Source: Microbacterium sp. 4R-513 (GTDB lineage Bacteria > Actinomycetota > Actinomycetes > Actinomycetales > Microbacteriaceae). Taken from it: DNA of 64,000 nt. The position numbers and the translations under genes are program-made. Where the stretch lies: assembly GCF_011046485.1 (NCBI RefSeq), contig NZ_CP049256.1, positions 1 through 64,000 of the forward strand, given 5' to 3'. Shown in pieces: positions 1 to 13,962 of the stretch. The notes under the pieces are model-generated. The model did not search any database, had not been told where the DNA came from, and saw only the letters and a list, made by a program, of their open reading frames with translations. Every line of letters begins with the position of its first letter. Position 1 is the stretch's first letter.

Positions 1-14
1 GTGCGGCTTAACGT

Positions 15-46
15 GAAAGGGCCACCCAGCGTTGGGTGGCCCTTTC
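15..46 (-). terminator. rRNA operon terminator hairpin
   Basis: A perfect 14-bp inverted repeat (GAAAGGGCCACCCA at 15-28 and its complement at 33-46) with a 4-nt loop lies just 3' of the 5S gene on the minus strand. The stem is GC-rich in its centre and ends in an AAA/TTT segment. Its position and strength make it the likely terminator of the rRNA operon. Confidence 0.85.
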
Positions 47-56
47 ATGAAAGAAG

Positions 57-174
57 TCCGGCGGTGTCCTACTCTCCCACAGGGTCGCCCCTGCAGTACC
101 ATCGGCGCTGAGAGGCTTAGCTTCCGGGTTCGGAATGGGACCGGGCGTTTCCCTCTCGCTATGGCCGCCGAAAC
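57..174 (-). rRNA. rrf: 5S ribosomal RNA
   Basis: The minus strand reads as a typical actinobacterial 5S rRNA: it begins GTTTCGGCGGCCATAGCG, contains the CCCGGTCCCATTCCGAACCC loop and closes with the complementary CGCCGGAC end. It is about 118 nt long and lies about 100 nt downstream of 23S, followed by the operon terminator. Ends are estimated from pairing of the two termini and may be off by a few bases. Confidence 0.95.
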
Positions 175-276
175 ACTATTGATGTTTCAGTCTGCACAAC
201 AAAAAGTTCTTGGTGTGCGGTTCTCGACCGTACATCGAGAACCACTCAGTGGACGCAAGCACCAGAAACGGTGTGT

Positions 277-5318
<5,042 letters not shown>

Positions 5319-5655
5319 AATGTTGCCGACAACGACCGGAATAAGGTCGAAGCAGCGAGTTTGAACTGACCAAATAGGATGTCATTACTGACATATCCAT
5401 GTACGCCGGCCCGAAGACCGACGATTTGATCCAAAGGAATCTCACCCAGCCGAAGCTGGAACGAGGTTATTTGGCATTTGACAAGTGCACGCTGTTGAGT
5501 TCTCAAGGATCGGATGCTCCTGCTACTCAGCCTCTCAGCCTCGCCCGCAGGGCAACTTCTCTGACCCCACGTCGTCTCTCGCACGTCCGCGGCTTCAGCA
5601 CGTGCACGTGGCACGCGATCAGACCTCGGGATTCGAGGAGTGGTGGGAACACCCC
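5319..5655 (-). other. rRNA operon leader
   Basis: Non-coding leader between the rRNA promoter and 16S. On the minus strand it contains CTTGAGAACTCAACAGCG near 5494-5511, the motif commonly found in actinobacterial rRNA leaders and partly repeated in the 16S-23S spacer. No tRNA or supported protein-coding gene was found. The rest, up to the UdgX stop at 5850, holds the promoter listed separately and otherwise nothing I can identify. Confidence 0.6.
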
Positions 5656-5685
5656 ATCCTAGCCCAACGGGCGGTGATCACTCAA
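5656..5685 (-). promoter_or_regulatory. probable sigma-70-type promoter of the rRNA operon
   Basis: On the minus strand TTGAGT (5685-5680) and TAGGAT (5661-5656) form -35 and -10 elements separated by 18 nt. They lie about 335 nt upstream of mature 16S, a normal leader length. No other equally good pair was seen in the leader, but additional upstream promoters cannot be excluded. Confidence 0.6.
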
Positions 5686-5849
5686 GTTGAGCGACGTTTC
5701 AGATGGGGGTTTGGTTCTCCGCTTGAGGGGGGTAAGGCTCTCGGCCTCTCCGCTTCCCTGTGGGGCGAACAAGTAATAAGTTACGCGGGATCCGACACTC
5801 GGGCAAATCGAGGGCGCATCCCGGGCGTGTCGCCCCGGTGGAGGGCCGA

Positions 5850-6485
5850 TCACGGCGATTTCGCCTCGCGCGCCGCCAGCGCGAGATCGGCTGCGAGAGA
5901 GGCTTGTGCGGCCTGCCGCTCCCCCGGGTCGCGAAGCCTCAGGACGGACGACGGATGCGTCGTGATGACGACGGTGCGCTCGCCGTGCGGGATCGGCCGG
6001 CCGCGCTCAGCCCCGATGCGGACCGTGCGACCCAGCACCGCACGCGCCGCCGTCGCTCCGAGGCATACGACCACGGACGGGTCCACCCTCTCGAGTTCGG
6101 CCGCGAGCCAGGCATGGCAGGCGTCGATGTGCGCAACGGCCGGCTTGGCGTGGATGCGCCGCTTGCCGCGCTGCTCGAAGCGGAAGTGCTTGACGGCGTT
6201 CGTCACGTACACCGAATGGCGGTCGATCCCCGCGGCATCCAGGGCTTCATCGAGCACGCGGCCCGCCGGGCCGACGAACGGCTCGCCCGCGAGGTCCTCG
6301 CGATCACCGGGCTGCTCTCCCACGAGCATGATGCGGGCATCCTCGGCCCCGTCACCGAAGACGGCCTGCGTCGCATTCGCCCACAGCTCGCAGCCGCGGC
6401 ATCCCTGAACCGCCGCGCGCAGACCAGCGACATCGGCATGCTCCGGCACCCAGCGATCGGCGCCGGGACGCTCCGGCTCGGCCAT
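5850..6485 (-). CDS. UdgX-type uracil-DNA glycosylase (211 aa)
   Basis: Family 4-like uracil-DNA glycosylase. Cys29 and Cys32 (CRGCELW), Cys123 and Cys141 are placed as the four [4Fe-4S] ligands. Motif A reads GEQPGDRED (56-64), and the loop KRRIH (108-112) is the diagnostic UdgX insert whose histidine (here His112) in the Mycobacterium smegmatis protein forms a covalent bond with the abasic sugar after uracil release. A C-terminal HPSSVLRLRD segment completes the active site. Expected role: capture or repair of uracil in DNA in the cytoplasm. The gene is divergent from the CoA transferase across 57 nt. Assignment to UdgX rather than ordinary UdgA/UdgB rests on the KRRIH loop and is strong; in vivo function of the family is less settled. 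Confidence 0.9.
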   Translation of the reverse strand: MAEPERPGADRWVPEHADVAGLRAAVQGCRGCELWANATQAVFGDGAEDARIMLVGEQPGDREDLAGEPFVGPAGRVLDEALDAAGIDRHSVYVTNAVKHFRFEQRGKRRIHAKPAVAHIDACHAWLAAELERVDPSVVVCLGATAARAVLGRTVRIGAERGRPIPHGERTVVITTHPSSVLRLRDPGERQAAQASLAADLALAAREAKSP

Positions 6486-6542
6486 GCCACGAGTCTAGGC
6501 GTGGCACTCGCGCCGGACTCGGCTCCGGAATATCGTCCGGGC

Positions 6543-7886
6543 ATGAGCGTGGAGCCGCCGGTCCGCCGGTCCCCCGAGGATGTCGTGCGCGGGTTGGGCA
6601 TCGTCCCGACCGCGACGGTCGCGGTGCCGAGGCATCCCATCCCGCTCGCCTCCCGCCTGTCCGTCGGCGACCTGGCGTGGTCCAGCGTCGGTGCCGCATC
6701 GCTCGCCGCAGCGACAGTCGCAGGCGCCGCGGAGGTCGTGCTCGATCCTGACCGCATCGCACTCGCATACGCGAGCGAGCGATACGGCAGCGTCGACGGC
6801 GCGGCGCCGGTGGCGTTCGCCGCTCTTTCGGGGTTCTTCCGCACGTCGGACGGCTGGGTGCGGACCCACGGCAACTACCCCCACCACGCCCGCGCGCTGC
6901 GTGACGGCCTGGGGCTCGGAGAGGACGCGGGAGCCGAGGATGCCACAGCCGCCCTCGCCGGCATGCCCGCGGGCGTCGCGGTGCAGGCGATCACCGCGCG
7001 CGGCGGCATCGCGTCGGCGGTGTTCCACGAACGCCCGGATGCCGACCAGGCGCTGCGCGCGGAACCCCTGGTCCGCATCACCGGGTTCGGCACCACTCCG
7101 CCGCGATCGCTCGCACCCGCGCCGTCGGCGCCGCTCGCCGGTGTCCGGATCCTCGACCTCACGCGGGTCATCGCGGGGCCCGTCGCGACGCGCACGCTCG
7201 CGTTCCTCGGCGCTGACGTGCTGAGGATCGACTCGCCGAGACTGGCCGAGATCGGATGGCAGCACCTCGACACGGGCCACGGCAAGCGCTCCGCGCTGCT
7301 CGACCTCGCCGATCCCGGCGACCGCGCGCGGTTCGACCGTCTCGCGACGGAGGCGGACGTCATCGTGCTCGGGTACCGGCCGGACGGGCTCGCGCGACTC
7401 GGCCTCTCTCCGGGCGAGCTCGTGGAGCGGCATCCCGGGATCATCGTCGCCCAGCTCTCCGCGTGGGGATCTGCCGATCGCCGCGGGTTCGACAGCATCG
7501 TGCAGGCGGCATCGGGCATCTCGTGGGTCGAATCGCGGGATGGGTCCGCGCCGGGAGCGTTGCCGGCCCAGGCGCTCGACCATAGCGCCGGCTACCTGCT
7601 CGCGGCCTCGATCACGGCGCTGCTCCTCCGGCGTCAGGCGGAGGGCAGGTCGTGGATCGCCGAGACGTCGCTGCGCCGGGTGGCAGCGGAACTGCTCGGG
7701 ATGCCGCGTACTGCAGAAGCGCCGACGTTCACGCCCGTCGATCCCGCCGCACACACTCAGACGTTCGAGGTCGACGGCTCGGCCGTCACCACCGTGGCAC
7801 CGGCCGTCGCCTTCGCCGGCGGCCCGACCGGGTTCGCGCCACCGCGGCCGTGGGGCCGGGACGATGCGTCATGGATCGCGCGCTGA
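6543..7886 (+). CDS. family III CoA transferase (CaiB/BaiF-like), segments in permuted order (447 aa)
   Basis: The C-terminal half (about residues 200-390) has the family III opening block: LAGVRILDLTRVIAGPVATR, LGADVLRIDSP, GKRSALLDL, and the later QAASGISW and AGYLLAASI segments. The N-terminal part carries FFRTSDGWVRTHGNYPHH, a block that in canonical CaiB-like proteins follows the Rossmann half. The order therefore looks circularly permuted. Family members move CoA between carboxylic acids; the substrate here is unknown. The open frame extends further upstream, but ATG at 6543 is chosen because the earlier part is antisense to the UdgX gene. The next gene starts about 56 nt downstream, so co-transcription with the flavoprotein is likely. 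Confidence 0.75.
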   Translation: MSVEPPVRRSPEDVVRGLGIVPTATVAVPRHPIPLASRLSVGDLAWSSVGAASLAAATVAGAAEVVLDPDRIALAYASERYGSVDGAAPVAFAALSGFFRTSDGWVRTHGNYPHHARALRDGLGLGEDAGAEDATAALAGMPAGVAVQAITARGGIASAVFHERPDADQALRAEPLVRITGFGTTPPRSLAPAPSAPLAGVRILDLTRVIAGPVATRTLAFLGADVLRIDSPRLAEIGWQHLDTGHGKRSALLDLADPGDRARFDRLATEADVIVLGYRPDGLARLGLSPGELVERHPGIIVAQLSAWGSADRRGFDSIVQAASGISWVESRDGSAPGALPAQALDHSAGYLLAASITALLLRRQAEGRSWIAETSLRRVAAELLGMPRTAEAPTFTPVDPAAHTQTFEVDGSAVTTVAPAVAFAGGPTGFAPPRPWGRDDASWIAR

Positions 7887-7942
7887 CCTCGAGCGTGGAC
7901 GGGGCGGCCGGCCGGCGCTAGCGTGACCTCGAGGTGGTGGCC

Positions 7943-9076
7943 GTGGACGCTGACGTGGTCGTCGTGGGGGCAGGGCCGGCCGGGCTCGCGGTCGCGGCAT
8001 GCCTGAAAAAGCGTGGCGTCGAGACGATCGTGCTGGACCGAGGCCAAGCGGCCGGGCAGTCGTGGCGCACCCGCTACGACCGCCTGCACCTGCACACGCC
8101 CCGCGCGCAGTCGCGCATGCCGGACCTCCCGATCCCCCGTCGTTTCGGGCGCTGGGTATCGAAGGACGACATGGCCCAGTACATCGATCTCTACGCACGC
8201 CACCACGGCATCGTCCCTCGCTTCGGCACCGAGCTCCGGCGCCTCGATCGCGACGGCGACCGGTGGGTCGCCATGGACGGCGACACGCGCTGGACCGCGC
8301 GGCAGGTGGTGATCGCCACCGGGTACAGCAACTCCCCCGCCCGCCCGCTCTGGCCGGGCGAGGAATCCTTTCCCGGTGACATCGTGCACGCGGCGGACTA
8401 CACGAGCCCCATGCCGTACGCCGGTCGGAGCGTGCTTGTCGTCGGGGCGGGCAACACCGGAGCCGAGATCGCGGCCGATCTGACCGAGCACGGCGCCCGG
8501 GACGTGCGGCTCGCTGTGCGGACACCGCCCAACGTCATCCCGCGGCAGCTGGGCCCCGTCCCGACAACGGTTCTGGCCATCGGGATGGAGCACGCGCCCC
8601 CGCGCCTCGTCGATCCCGTGAACCGGCTGCTCCAGCGCTGGGCGCTCGGCGATCTCACGCGGTTCGGGATGCCTGCGCCCGAGGCAGGGGTCGTGGAACA
8701 GGCACGCCGGACGAAGGTGACACCGACGATCGACGTCGGGCTCGTCGCCGCGCTGCGGCGCGGGGACGTCACGCCCGTGCCCGCGCTCGAGTGCTTCGAC
8801 GCGGGAGAGGCGGTCCTCGCCGACGGGTCGCGGTTCGCACCGGACGCCGTCATCGCCGCGACCGGCTACACCACCGGGCTCGACCCGATCATGGCGCATC
8901 TGGGGGTGCTCGACCCGCGCGGACGTCCGCTCGCCACCGGACCCCGCGCACTGCCTCAGGCGCCGGGGCTGAGGTTCATCGGCATGTCGAACCCGCTCAA
9001 GGGCCAGCTCTTCCAGATCCGGCTGCATGCGACGGCGATCGCCAAGGCCGTCGCCGCCGAACTGCGCGAGGACTGA
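7943..9076 (+). CDS. FAD-dependent flavin monooxygenase-like oxidoreductase
   Basis: About 377 aa. It has an N-terminal FAD-binding VVVVGAGPAGLAVA fingerprint, a second nucleotide fingerprint VLVVGAGNTGAEIA near residue 165 (NAD(P)H site), and an ATGY motif (VVIATGYSNSP, again AATGYTTG) typical of class B flavin monooxygenases and related trimethylamine/indole-3-pyruvate type enzymes. The substrate cannot be read from sequence. GTG at 7943 is preferred because GAGGTGG lies 5 nt upstream; an in-frame GTG at 7934 is the alternative. It follows the CoA transferase and ends 7 nt before the convergent DUF4184 gene. Confidence 0.8.
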   Translation: MDADVVVVGAGPAGLAVAACLKKRGVETIVLDRGQAAGQSWRTRYDRLHLHTPRAQSRMPDLPIPRRFGRWVSKDDMAQYIDLYARHHGIVPRFGTELRRLDRDGDRWVAMDGDTRWTARQVVIATGYSNSPARPLWPGEESFPGDIVHAADYTSPMPYAGRSVLVVGAGNTGAEIAADLTEHGARDVRLAVRTPPNVIPRQLGPVPTTVLAIGMEHAPPRLVDPVNRLLQRWALGDLTRFGMPAPEAGVVEQARRTKVTPTIDVGLVAALRRGDVTPVPALECFDAGEAVLADGSRFAPDAVIAATGYTTGLDPIMAHLGVLDPRGRPLATGPRALPQAPGLRFIGMSNPLKGQLFQIRLHATAIAKAVAAELRED

Positions 9077-9083
9077 GCGCGAC

Positions 9084-9920
9084 CTACGCGGGCACCCGAC
9101 GACGGGTCGACCGCACGACCTGGACCGCGAGCGCGAGCGCAAGCGTCAGCATCCCCCACACCGCGCATGCGGGCGGGAGCACCCGGTACGCGAGATGCTG
9201 CGGGGTGAAGGCGCCATCGAAGGGACCCAGCGCAGCCAGCCCGGCGAGCCAAGCCGCCATGAGCACGACGGGGAGGGACAGCCACCATGCCCATCGCACC
9301 CATGCCGGCAGCACGCGGACGGGGGGCAACCGTGGAGATCTGCGGCGGAGCCACAGCAGGCCCCAGACACCGATCACCGACAGCCCGATGACGCTCGAGC
9401 CGTACTGCAGCCACTTGTAGCCGGCGAGCGGGCCCCACGGGTTCTCTAGTGCGGGCATCATGGCGACGCCCCAACGGCCCTCATGGGTGAACAGGTCCCA
9501 CACGATGTGGCTCGCGACGCCGATGGCCAGCGACGCAGCAAGCAGGAGGAACGCCGGCCACGAAGCGCTCCAGCGCTGAGGCCGCCCGTGCTCGCGGACC
9601 GGACGGACGCCGAACGTGTCGCGCAGGGCGCCCGCCGCGCCGCGGTCCCACTCCCGCGGAAGCCTCGCCGCCAGCCAGCCGGGCGAGAGCTCCCGCGTCG
9701 CGGGGCGCAACGCGCATCGCCACAGCAGGAGAAGGGCGAGCGCCACGAGCATCGTGACGGGGAGCCACGCGAGATCGTGAGTCCGCCCGTAGCCGAGGGG
9801 ACCGAACCGCACGAAGAGCGGGAGGTCCGGGGTCATCGCCCCGATCGCGATCGCCGCCGGCACGAGCGGGGTGCGCAGGAAGGGCAGCGCGACGACGGCG
9901 TGGCTCGGAGTGAACGGCAT
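9084..9920 (-). CDS. DUF4184 family integral membrane protein (278 aa)
   Basis: The N-terminus MPFTPSHAVVALPFLR is the hallmark of DUF4184 proteins. The MTPDLP segment and a conserved HIVWDLFTHEGRWG block also fit; these His/Asp residues resemble metal-dependent membrane hydrolase folds, but no activity is established. I see five to seven hydrophobic segments, including 45-66, 125-150, 170-190 and 215-265. It is encoded convergent to the flavoprotein and 34 nt downstream of tyrS, so it may be read from the tyrS transcript. Function unknown. Confidence 0.8.
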   Translation of the reverse strand: MPFTPSHAVVALPFLRTPLVPAAIAIGAMTPDLPLFVRFGPLGYGRTHDLAWLPVTMLVALALLLLWRCALRPATRELSPGWLAARLPREWDRGAAGALRDTFGVRPVREHGRPQRWSASWPAFLLLAASLAIGVASHIVWDLFTHEGRWGVAMMPALENPWGPLAGYKWLQYGSSVIGLSVIGVWGLLWLRRRSPRLPPVRVLPAWVRWAWWLSLPVVLMAAWLAGLAALGPFDGAFTPQHLAYRVLPPACAVWGMLTLALALAVQVVRSTRRRVPA

Positions 9921-9953
9921 GCTGGGGGCGGGACGGGATGCCGCGGGCTGACG

Positions 9954-11267
9954 TCAGGCGACGAAGACGCCGGCGAGCGTCTTCTTGCCACGGCGCAGGA
10001 CCGACACTCCGCCGGGGAGCGATCCGGCCACGACGGCGGAATCGTCGTCGACGCGCGTGCCATCGACAGACACGCCGCCCTGCGCGATCGCACGGCGGGC
10101 CTCACTCAGGCTGGCGACGAGCCCCGTTTCGACGAGCGCCTGCACGACGGGGGTGCCCTGCGGCACGGTGGCGTTCGGCAGCTCGTCGAGCGCCTCGCGC
10201 AGGGTGCCGGCGTCGAGGGCCGTCAGATCGCCCTGACCGAAGAGGGCATCGGATGCCGCCACCACGGCGGCCGCGGCATCCGTCCCGTGTACGAAGGTGG
10301 TCACCTCGAGAGCCAGCCGTTTCTGCGCGGCGCGGCGGAAGGGCTCGGTGTCGACGAGCCGCTGGTACTCCTCGATCTCGGCGCGCGTGAGGAACGTGAA
10401 GATCTTGAGGCGCGTGATGACATCGGCGTCGTCGGTGTTGAGCCAGAACTGGTACATCCGGTACGGGCTGCACATCGCGGGGTCGAGCCAGATGGCGTTG
10501 CCCTCGCTCTTGCCGAACTTCGTGCCGTCGCTGTTGGTGATGAGCGGCGTTCCGATGGCATGGACCGACCTGTGCTCGACGTAGTGGATGAGATCGACGC
10601 CGCTCGTGAGGTTGCCCCACTGGTCGGACCCGCCCGTCTGCAGCACGCAGTCGTACGTGCGGAAGAGCTCGAGGTAGTCCAAGCCCTGGAGGATCTGGTA
10701 GCTGAACTCGGTGTAGCTGATGCCCGCCTCGGAGTTGAGGCGCGCGCTCACCGCGTCCTTCTTGAGCATCGTGCCGACGCGGTAGTGCTTGCCGATGTCG
10801 CGGAGGAAGTCGATGGCGCTGAGCGGCGCCGTCCAGTCGAGGTTGTTGACGATGCGCGCGGCATTGTCGCCCTCGAAGCTCAGGAACCGCTCGACCTGCG
10901 AGCGCAGGTAGCCGACCCACTCGGCGACCGTCTCTTTCGTGTTGAGGGTGCGCTCGGCGCTCGGGCGCGGATCGCCGATGAGACCCGTGGAACCGCCGAC
11001 GAGGCCGAGCGGCTTGTGGCCCGCCAGCTGCAGACGGCGCATGAGCAGCAGCTGCACGAGGTTGCCCAGGTGCAGGCTCGGCGCCGTCGGGTCGAAGCCG
11101 CAGTAGTACGTGATCGGGCCGCCGGCGAGGAGGTCGCGCAGGGCGTCCTGGTCGGTCGAGACGTGCACGAGACCGCGCCAGACGATTTCGTCCCAGACGT
11201 TGTCGAACGTCGGGTCGTTCGCGGGCGCGAGCGCACTCACAGCGGGTTCGGCGGTGGCGGATGACAC
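9954..11267 (-). CDS. tyrS: tyrosyl-tRNA synthetase (437 aa)
   Basis: Class I aminoacyl-tRNA synthetase that charges tRNA-Tyr in the cytoplasm. The HIGH-type motif is HLGN at 66-69 within GFDPTAPSLHLGNL, the KMSKS-type motif is KFGKS at 250-254, and the tyrosine-binding region includes GGSDQWGN (212-219). The C-terminal 60 residues form an S4 RNA-binding domain (VASLSEARRAIAQGGVSVDG). GTG at 11267 is chosen because the protein then begins near the family N-terminus; the frame stays open to 11330, which would add 21 residues of poor quality. Single gene, with its own promoter region upstream. Confidence 0.95.
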   Translation of the reverse strand: MSSATAEPAVSALAPANDPTFDNVWDEIVWRGLVHVSTDQDALRDLLAGGPITYYCGFDPTAPSLHLGNLVQLLLMRRLQLAGHKPLGLVGGSTGLIGDPRPSAERTLNTKETVAEWVGYLRSQVERFLSFEGDNAARIVNNLDWTAPLSAIDFLRDIGKHYRVGTMLKKDAVSARLNSEAGISYTEFSYQILQGLDYLELFRTYDCVLQTGGSDQWGNLTSGVDLIHYVEHRSVHAIGTPLITNSDGTKFGKSEGNAIWLDPAMCSPYRMYQFWLNTDDADVITRLKIFTFLTRAEIEEYQRLVDTEPFRRAAQKRLALEVTTFVHGTDAAAAVVAASDALFGQGDLTALDAGTLREALDELPNATVPQGTPVVQALVETGLVASLSEARRAIAQGGVSVDGTRVDDDSAVVAGSLPGGVSVLRRGKKTLAGVFVA

Positions 11268-11334
11268 GCGTTTCAGGCTATCAGCGGGGTGCACGCGCCC
11301 CGGCCTCCGGAGGACGGCCGGACGAGGCATCCGC

Positions 11335-12282
11335 TCAGGCAGGCGTATTCAGGCGATCGAGCTGGTCGCTCGCGAGCGCGAGCCGCACACCGTCGAGTGC
11401 GCTGTCGAGCTGATCGAGCTTGCTGCCTCCGAGCATGGGACGGATGCCGCGAGCCACCTGCCACGCGAGCACGACCTGTCCGCGCGTCGCATCGAGCTCG
11501 GCGGCCACGGCATCCAGCGCCTTCAGTCGCGCCACGGTGCCGGGATGCTCGTACACCTCCGGAATCTCCTTGGCGGGGTTGTCGTACGCGCCGCCCAGCA
11601 AAGGCGTGTACGCCCAGACCTCGAGGCCGTGCGTCTCGGCGTAGTCCAGATGCTCGTCGCTCAGCGCGCCGAAGCGGTGCTCGACTCCGGGCGGGCGGGT
11701 ACCGGGGCGGACGCGCAGGTAGGTGCTGTTGTGCTGGAGGGCGTCGATCGGTGTCGAACCGATCGCTCCCGCGTGCGCCCGCGCTCGCTCGATGCGCCAC
11801 GCGGGGTGGTTGGATGCCCCGACCCGCCGCACCAGCCCGGGCGAGGTGAGCTCGGCGAGCGCCTCGACGGTCTCTTCGATCGGGACGGCGCGATCCTCCT
11901 GATGGAGCCACAGCAGGTCGACCGACTCCACGCCGAGACGGTCGAGACTGCCGGCGAACGCGTCGAGCACGGCGCGGCGCGACAGGCCGGCCCGTCGCTC
12001 GGGCCAGGATCCCGCCCAGAGGGGCTCGGCGCCCAGCTTGGTCGCGACGCGCACCCGATCGCGGACGTCCGGACGTGCCGCGAGCCAGCGTCCGAGCACG
12101 CGCTCGCTGTCGCCGCCCTGGCCGGAGTCGCTCGCCCAGAAGCTGTAGCAGTCCGCGGTGTCGATCCAGACGCCGCCGCGCTCGACGAAGCGGTCGAGCA
12201 GTGCGAACGACGTCGTCTCGTCGATCGTCGTGCCGAACATCATCGCGCCGAGGACGAGGGGCGTGGTGGGGGGGTGTCGCAA
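11335..12282 (-). CDS. aldo/keto reductase (315 aa)
   Basis: NAD(P)H-dependent oxidoreductase of the aldo/keto reductase superfamily, TIM-barrel fold. The catalytic tetrad is readable: Asp41 and Tyr46 (IDTADCYSFWA), Lys82 (RVATKLG) and His127 (DLLWLHQED). Later blocks GASNHPAW and QVVLAWQVARGIRPMLGGSK match the cofactor-binding part. Length is normal. The natural substrate cannot be inferred. It stands alone between tyrS (68 nt) and the SatD locus. Confidence 0.9.
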   Translation of the reverse strand: MRHPPTTPLVLGAMMFGTTIDETTSFALLDRFVERGGVWIDTADCYSFWASDSGQGGDSERVLGRWLAARPDVRDRVRVATKLGAEPLWAGSWPERRAGLSRRAVLDAFAGSLDRLGVESVDLLWLHQEDRAVPIEETVEALAELTSPGLVRRVGASNHPAWRIERARAHAGAIGSTPIDALQHNSTYLRVRPGTRPPGVEHRFGALSDEHLDYAETHGLEVWAYTPLLGGAYDNPAKEIPEVYEHPGTVARLKALDAVAAELDATRGQVVLAWQVARGIRPMLGGSKLDQLDSALDGVRLALASDQLDRLNTPA

Positions 12283-12335
12283 AAGTCATGGAGCAACTCT
12301 GCATCTTGGAGTTCGCTCGAAGTCAAGCCTGGACG

Positions 12336-13253
12336 TCACGGAGTCGCGAAGGCCCACCACACGAGGAAGGCGCCCGCGAGCGCGATGACCCAGCTGACGA
12401 GGCTGCCGATGAGGAAGTACTCGGCGCGATTGCCGGCCGCGCTGTCGCGGGAGATCTCGGGGAAGCGCACGATGCCCTTCGCCGCGAGCACGGCAGCCAG
12501 GAGGGGATACATCACGGCGAGCGTCAGCGCGAAGACGAGGATGCGCTCGAGCGGGCCGATGAGCCGGCCGCCCTTCAACGACGGCTCCGCCGCGATGGGC
12601 ACCGCCTCGGCGACGGACGGTGCGGAAGGCGCTTCAGAGACCTCGTCGGGGGTGACGGATGCCTCGTCGGGGGTGACGGATGCCTCGGCGGGGGTGGCGG
12701 ACCCTGCGGCGGGGGTGGCGGCATCCGTCGTCGAATGGTCCGGGGCGAGCCCGGCCGGAGGTGCGGACACCTCGACCCCGGTGACGGACGTGGCGTCGAA
12801 GGGAGTGCGCGCGACCTGCACGTCCTCCTGCTGCAGGGCCGTGCGGACGACGACGTTGGCCGACTCCATCAGGAACACGACGGTTCCGAGGACCAGAACC
12901 ATGGCGTCGAGGCTGACGACCCCGAAGGGGGTGGGGAGCGCCCACACCGCGCCGATGACTCCCGCGTCGGAACGCGGCGGGACGACGGCGACGAGGATCG
13001 CGCACAGCGCCCCGAGGACGACGACGGGCCAGAATCCGGCACGGGCGCGGGCGCCGATCGGCGAGAGCCACGCCCACAGCGCGGCTACGATGATCGCGCC
13101 GAGAGCTGCGACGAGGGAGTCGGACAGCACGCCGAAGACGATCAGCACGACGGCGCCGATCAGGAGTCCGATCCACCGCCGGACCGGAGCGACGAAAGCG
13201 CGCAGCAGATCGGCCGCGCCCACCGCGAGAAGCGTCAGACCCGCGGCGATCAT
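12336..13253 (-). CDS. SatD-associated membrane protein of unknown function (305 aa)
   Basis: The ATG (13253) overlaps the satD stop codon by 4 nt, so the two are translationally coupled. I see about four hydrophobic segments in residues 1-130, a low-complexity Ala/Pro/Asp/Thr linker (about 155-225) and two more in the C-terminal third ending in the conserved-looking RAEYFLIGSLVSWVIALAG. The linker DNA has a tandem repeat near 12645-12710 encoding repeated SVTPDEA units, likely variable in length. In streptococci satD is followed by membrane gene satE; whether this protein is a true SatE homologue is not shown. No enzymatic motif was recognised. Confidence 0.7.
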   Translation of the reverse strand: MIAAGLTLLAVGAADLLRAFVAPVRRWIGLLIGAVVLIVFGVLSDSLVAALGAIIVAALWAWLSPIGARARAGFWPVVVLGALCAILVAVVPPRSDAGVIGAVWALPTPFGVVSLDAMVLVLGTVVFLMESANVVVRTALQQEDVQVARTPFDATSVTGVEVSAPPAGLAPDHSTTDAATPAAGSATPAEASVTPDEASVTPDEVSEAPSAPSVAEAVPIAAEPSLKGGRLIGPLERILVFALTLAVMYPLLAAVLAAKGIVRFPEISRDSAAGNRAEYFLIGSLVSWVIALAGAFLVWWAFATP

Positions 13254-13894
13254 GCGGCATCCGCCCGCAGGACGAGGAAGCCCTCGACGACGGCAGCGGC
13301 ACCCGAGCTCGCGAGCGCCTGCGACACGGCGGGCTGCGTGATCGCCTCCTGCCGGGCGAGGTCGCGCTGCGTCCGGCCGAGGCATCTCCCGAGCGTCAGA
13401 CGGCGGGCGCGCTCGTTCATAGTCCCCACGAGCTGGTCGCGTGCGAGGAGGTACGAATTGGCGAGCGCCGCGGCCGTGTGCACTCCAGCATCTTCGTCGG
13501 GGGATGCGACAACCCACGTGCGCGCGCTCGGCGCGGCGCGCTGCTGCTTCGCGTGGACCGTCTCGATCGCGGCGCGTGCCGCCCACCAGCCGGGGCCGTC
13601 CTGCAGGCGGCCGCTTGCCGAGTCGAAGGTCTCGACCGGGCCGATGCCCAGCCCGAAACGGCATCCGACGTCGTCCGGCAACGCGAGCTGGAGCAGGAGC
13701 AGCGAGGCCAGAGCGTGGTCGAGTGTCGCGTAGACGCCCTGCAGCTCGTCGCCGACCGTCGGACGGAGCGGCTCGAGAGCCAGCGGCAGCTCCTTCTCGA
13801 TCTCCTCGATCGTCGTATCGAGCATCCGCTGCGCGTCAGCCCGATCGACCAGGCGCCGGGAGCCGACGATGTCGGCGATCGTTGCGATGACCAT
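13250..13894 (-). CDS. SatD family protein with C-terminal helix-turn-helix
   Basis: 214 aa. The N-terminal part (MVIATIADIVGSRRLVDRADAQ, ..PTVGDELQGVYA.., FGLGIGPVETF) matches the SatD family, named after a Streptococcus acid-tolerance locus; the biochemical role is undefined. The C-terminus has a putative DNA-binding helix-turn-helix (RDLARQEAITQPAVSQALAS). The gene starts 11 nt from a palindromic repeat cluster (13906-13963), so it probably regulates itself and the coupled membrane gene. The intergenic promoter is AT-rich compared with its surroundings. Confidence 0.8.
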   Translation of the reverse strand: MVIATIADIVGSRRLVDRADAQRMLDTTIEEIEKELPLALEPLRPTVGDELQGVYATLDHALASLLLLQLALPDDVGCRFGLGIGPVETFDSASGRLQDGPGWWAARAAIETVHAKQQRAAPSARTWVVASPDEDAGVHTAAALANSYLLARDQLVGTMNERARRLTLGRCLGRTQRDLARQEAITQPAVSQALASSGAAAVVEGFLVLRADAA

Positions 13895-13905
13895 GGGATA
13901 AGGGT

Positions 13906-13962
13906 ATCACTTATCTTGCAGGAAGATAAGTGATCGGCTTATCTTTCTCAATTGATAAGTGA

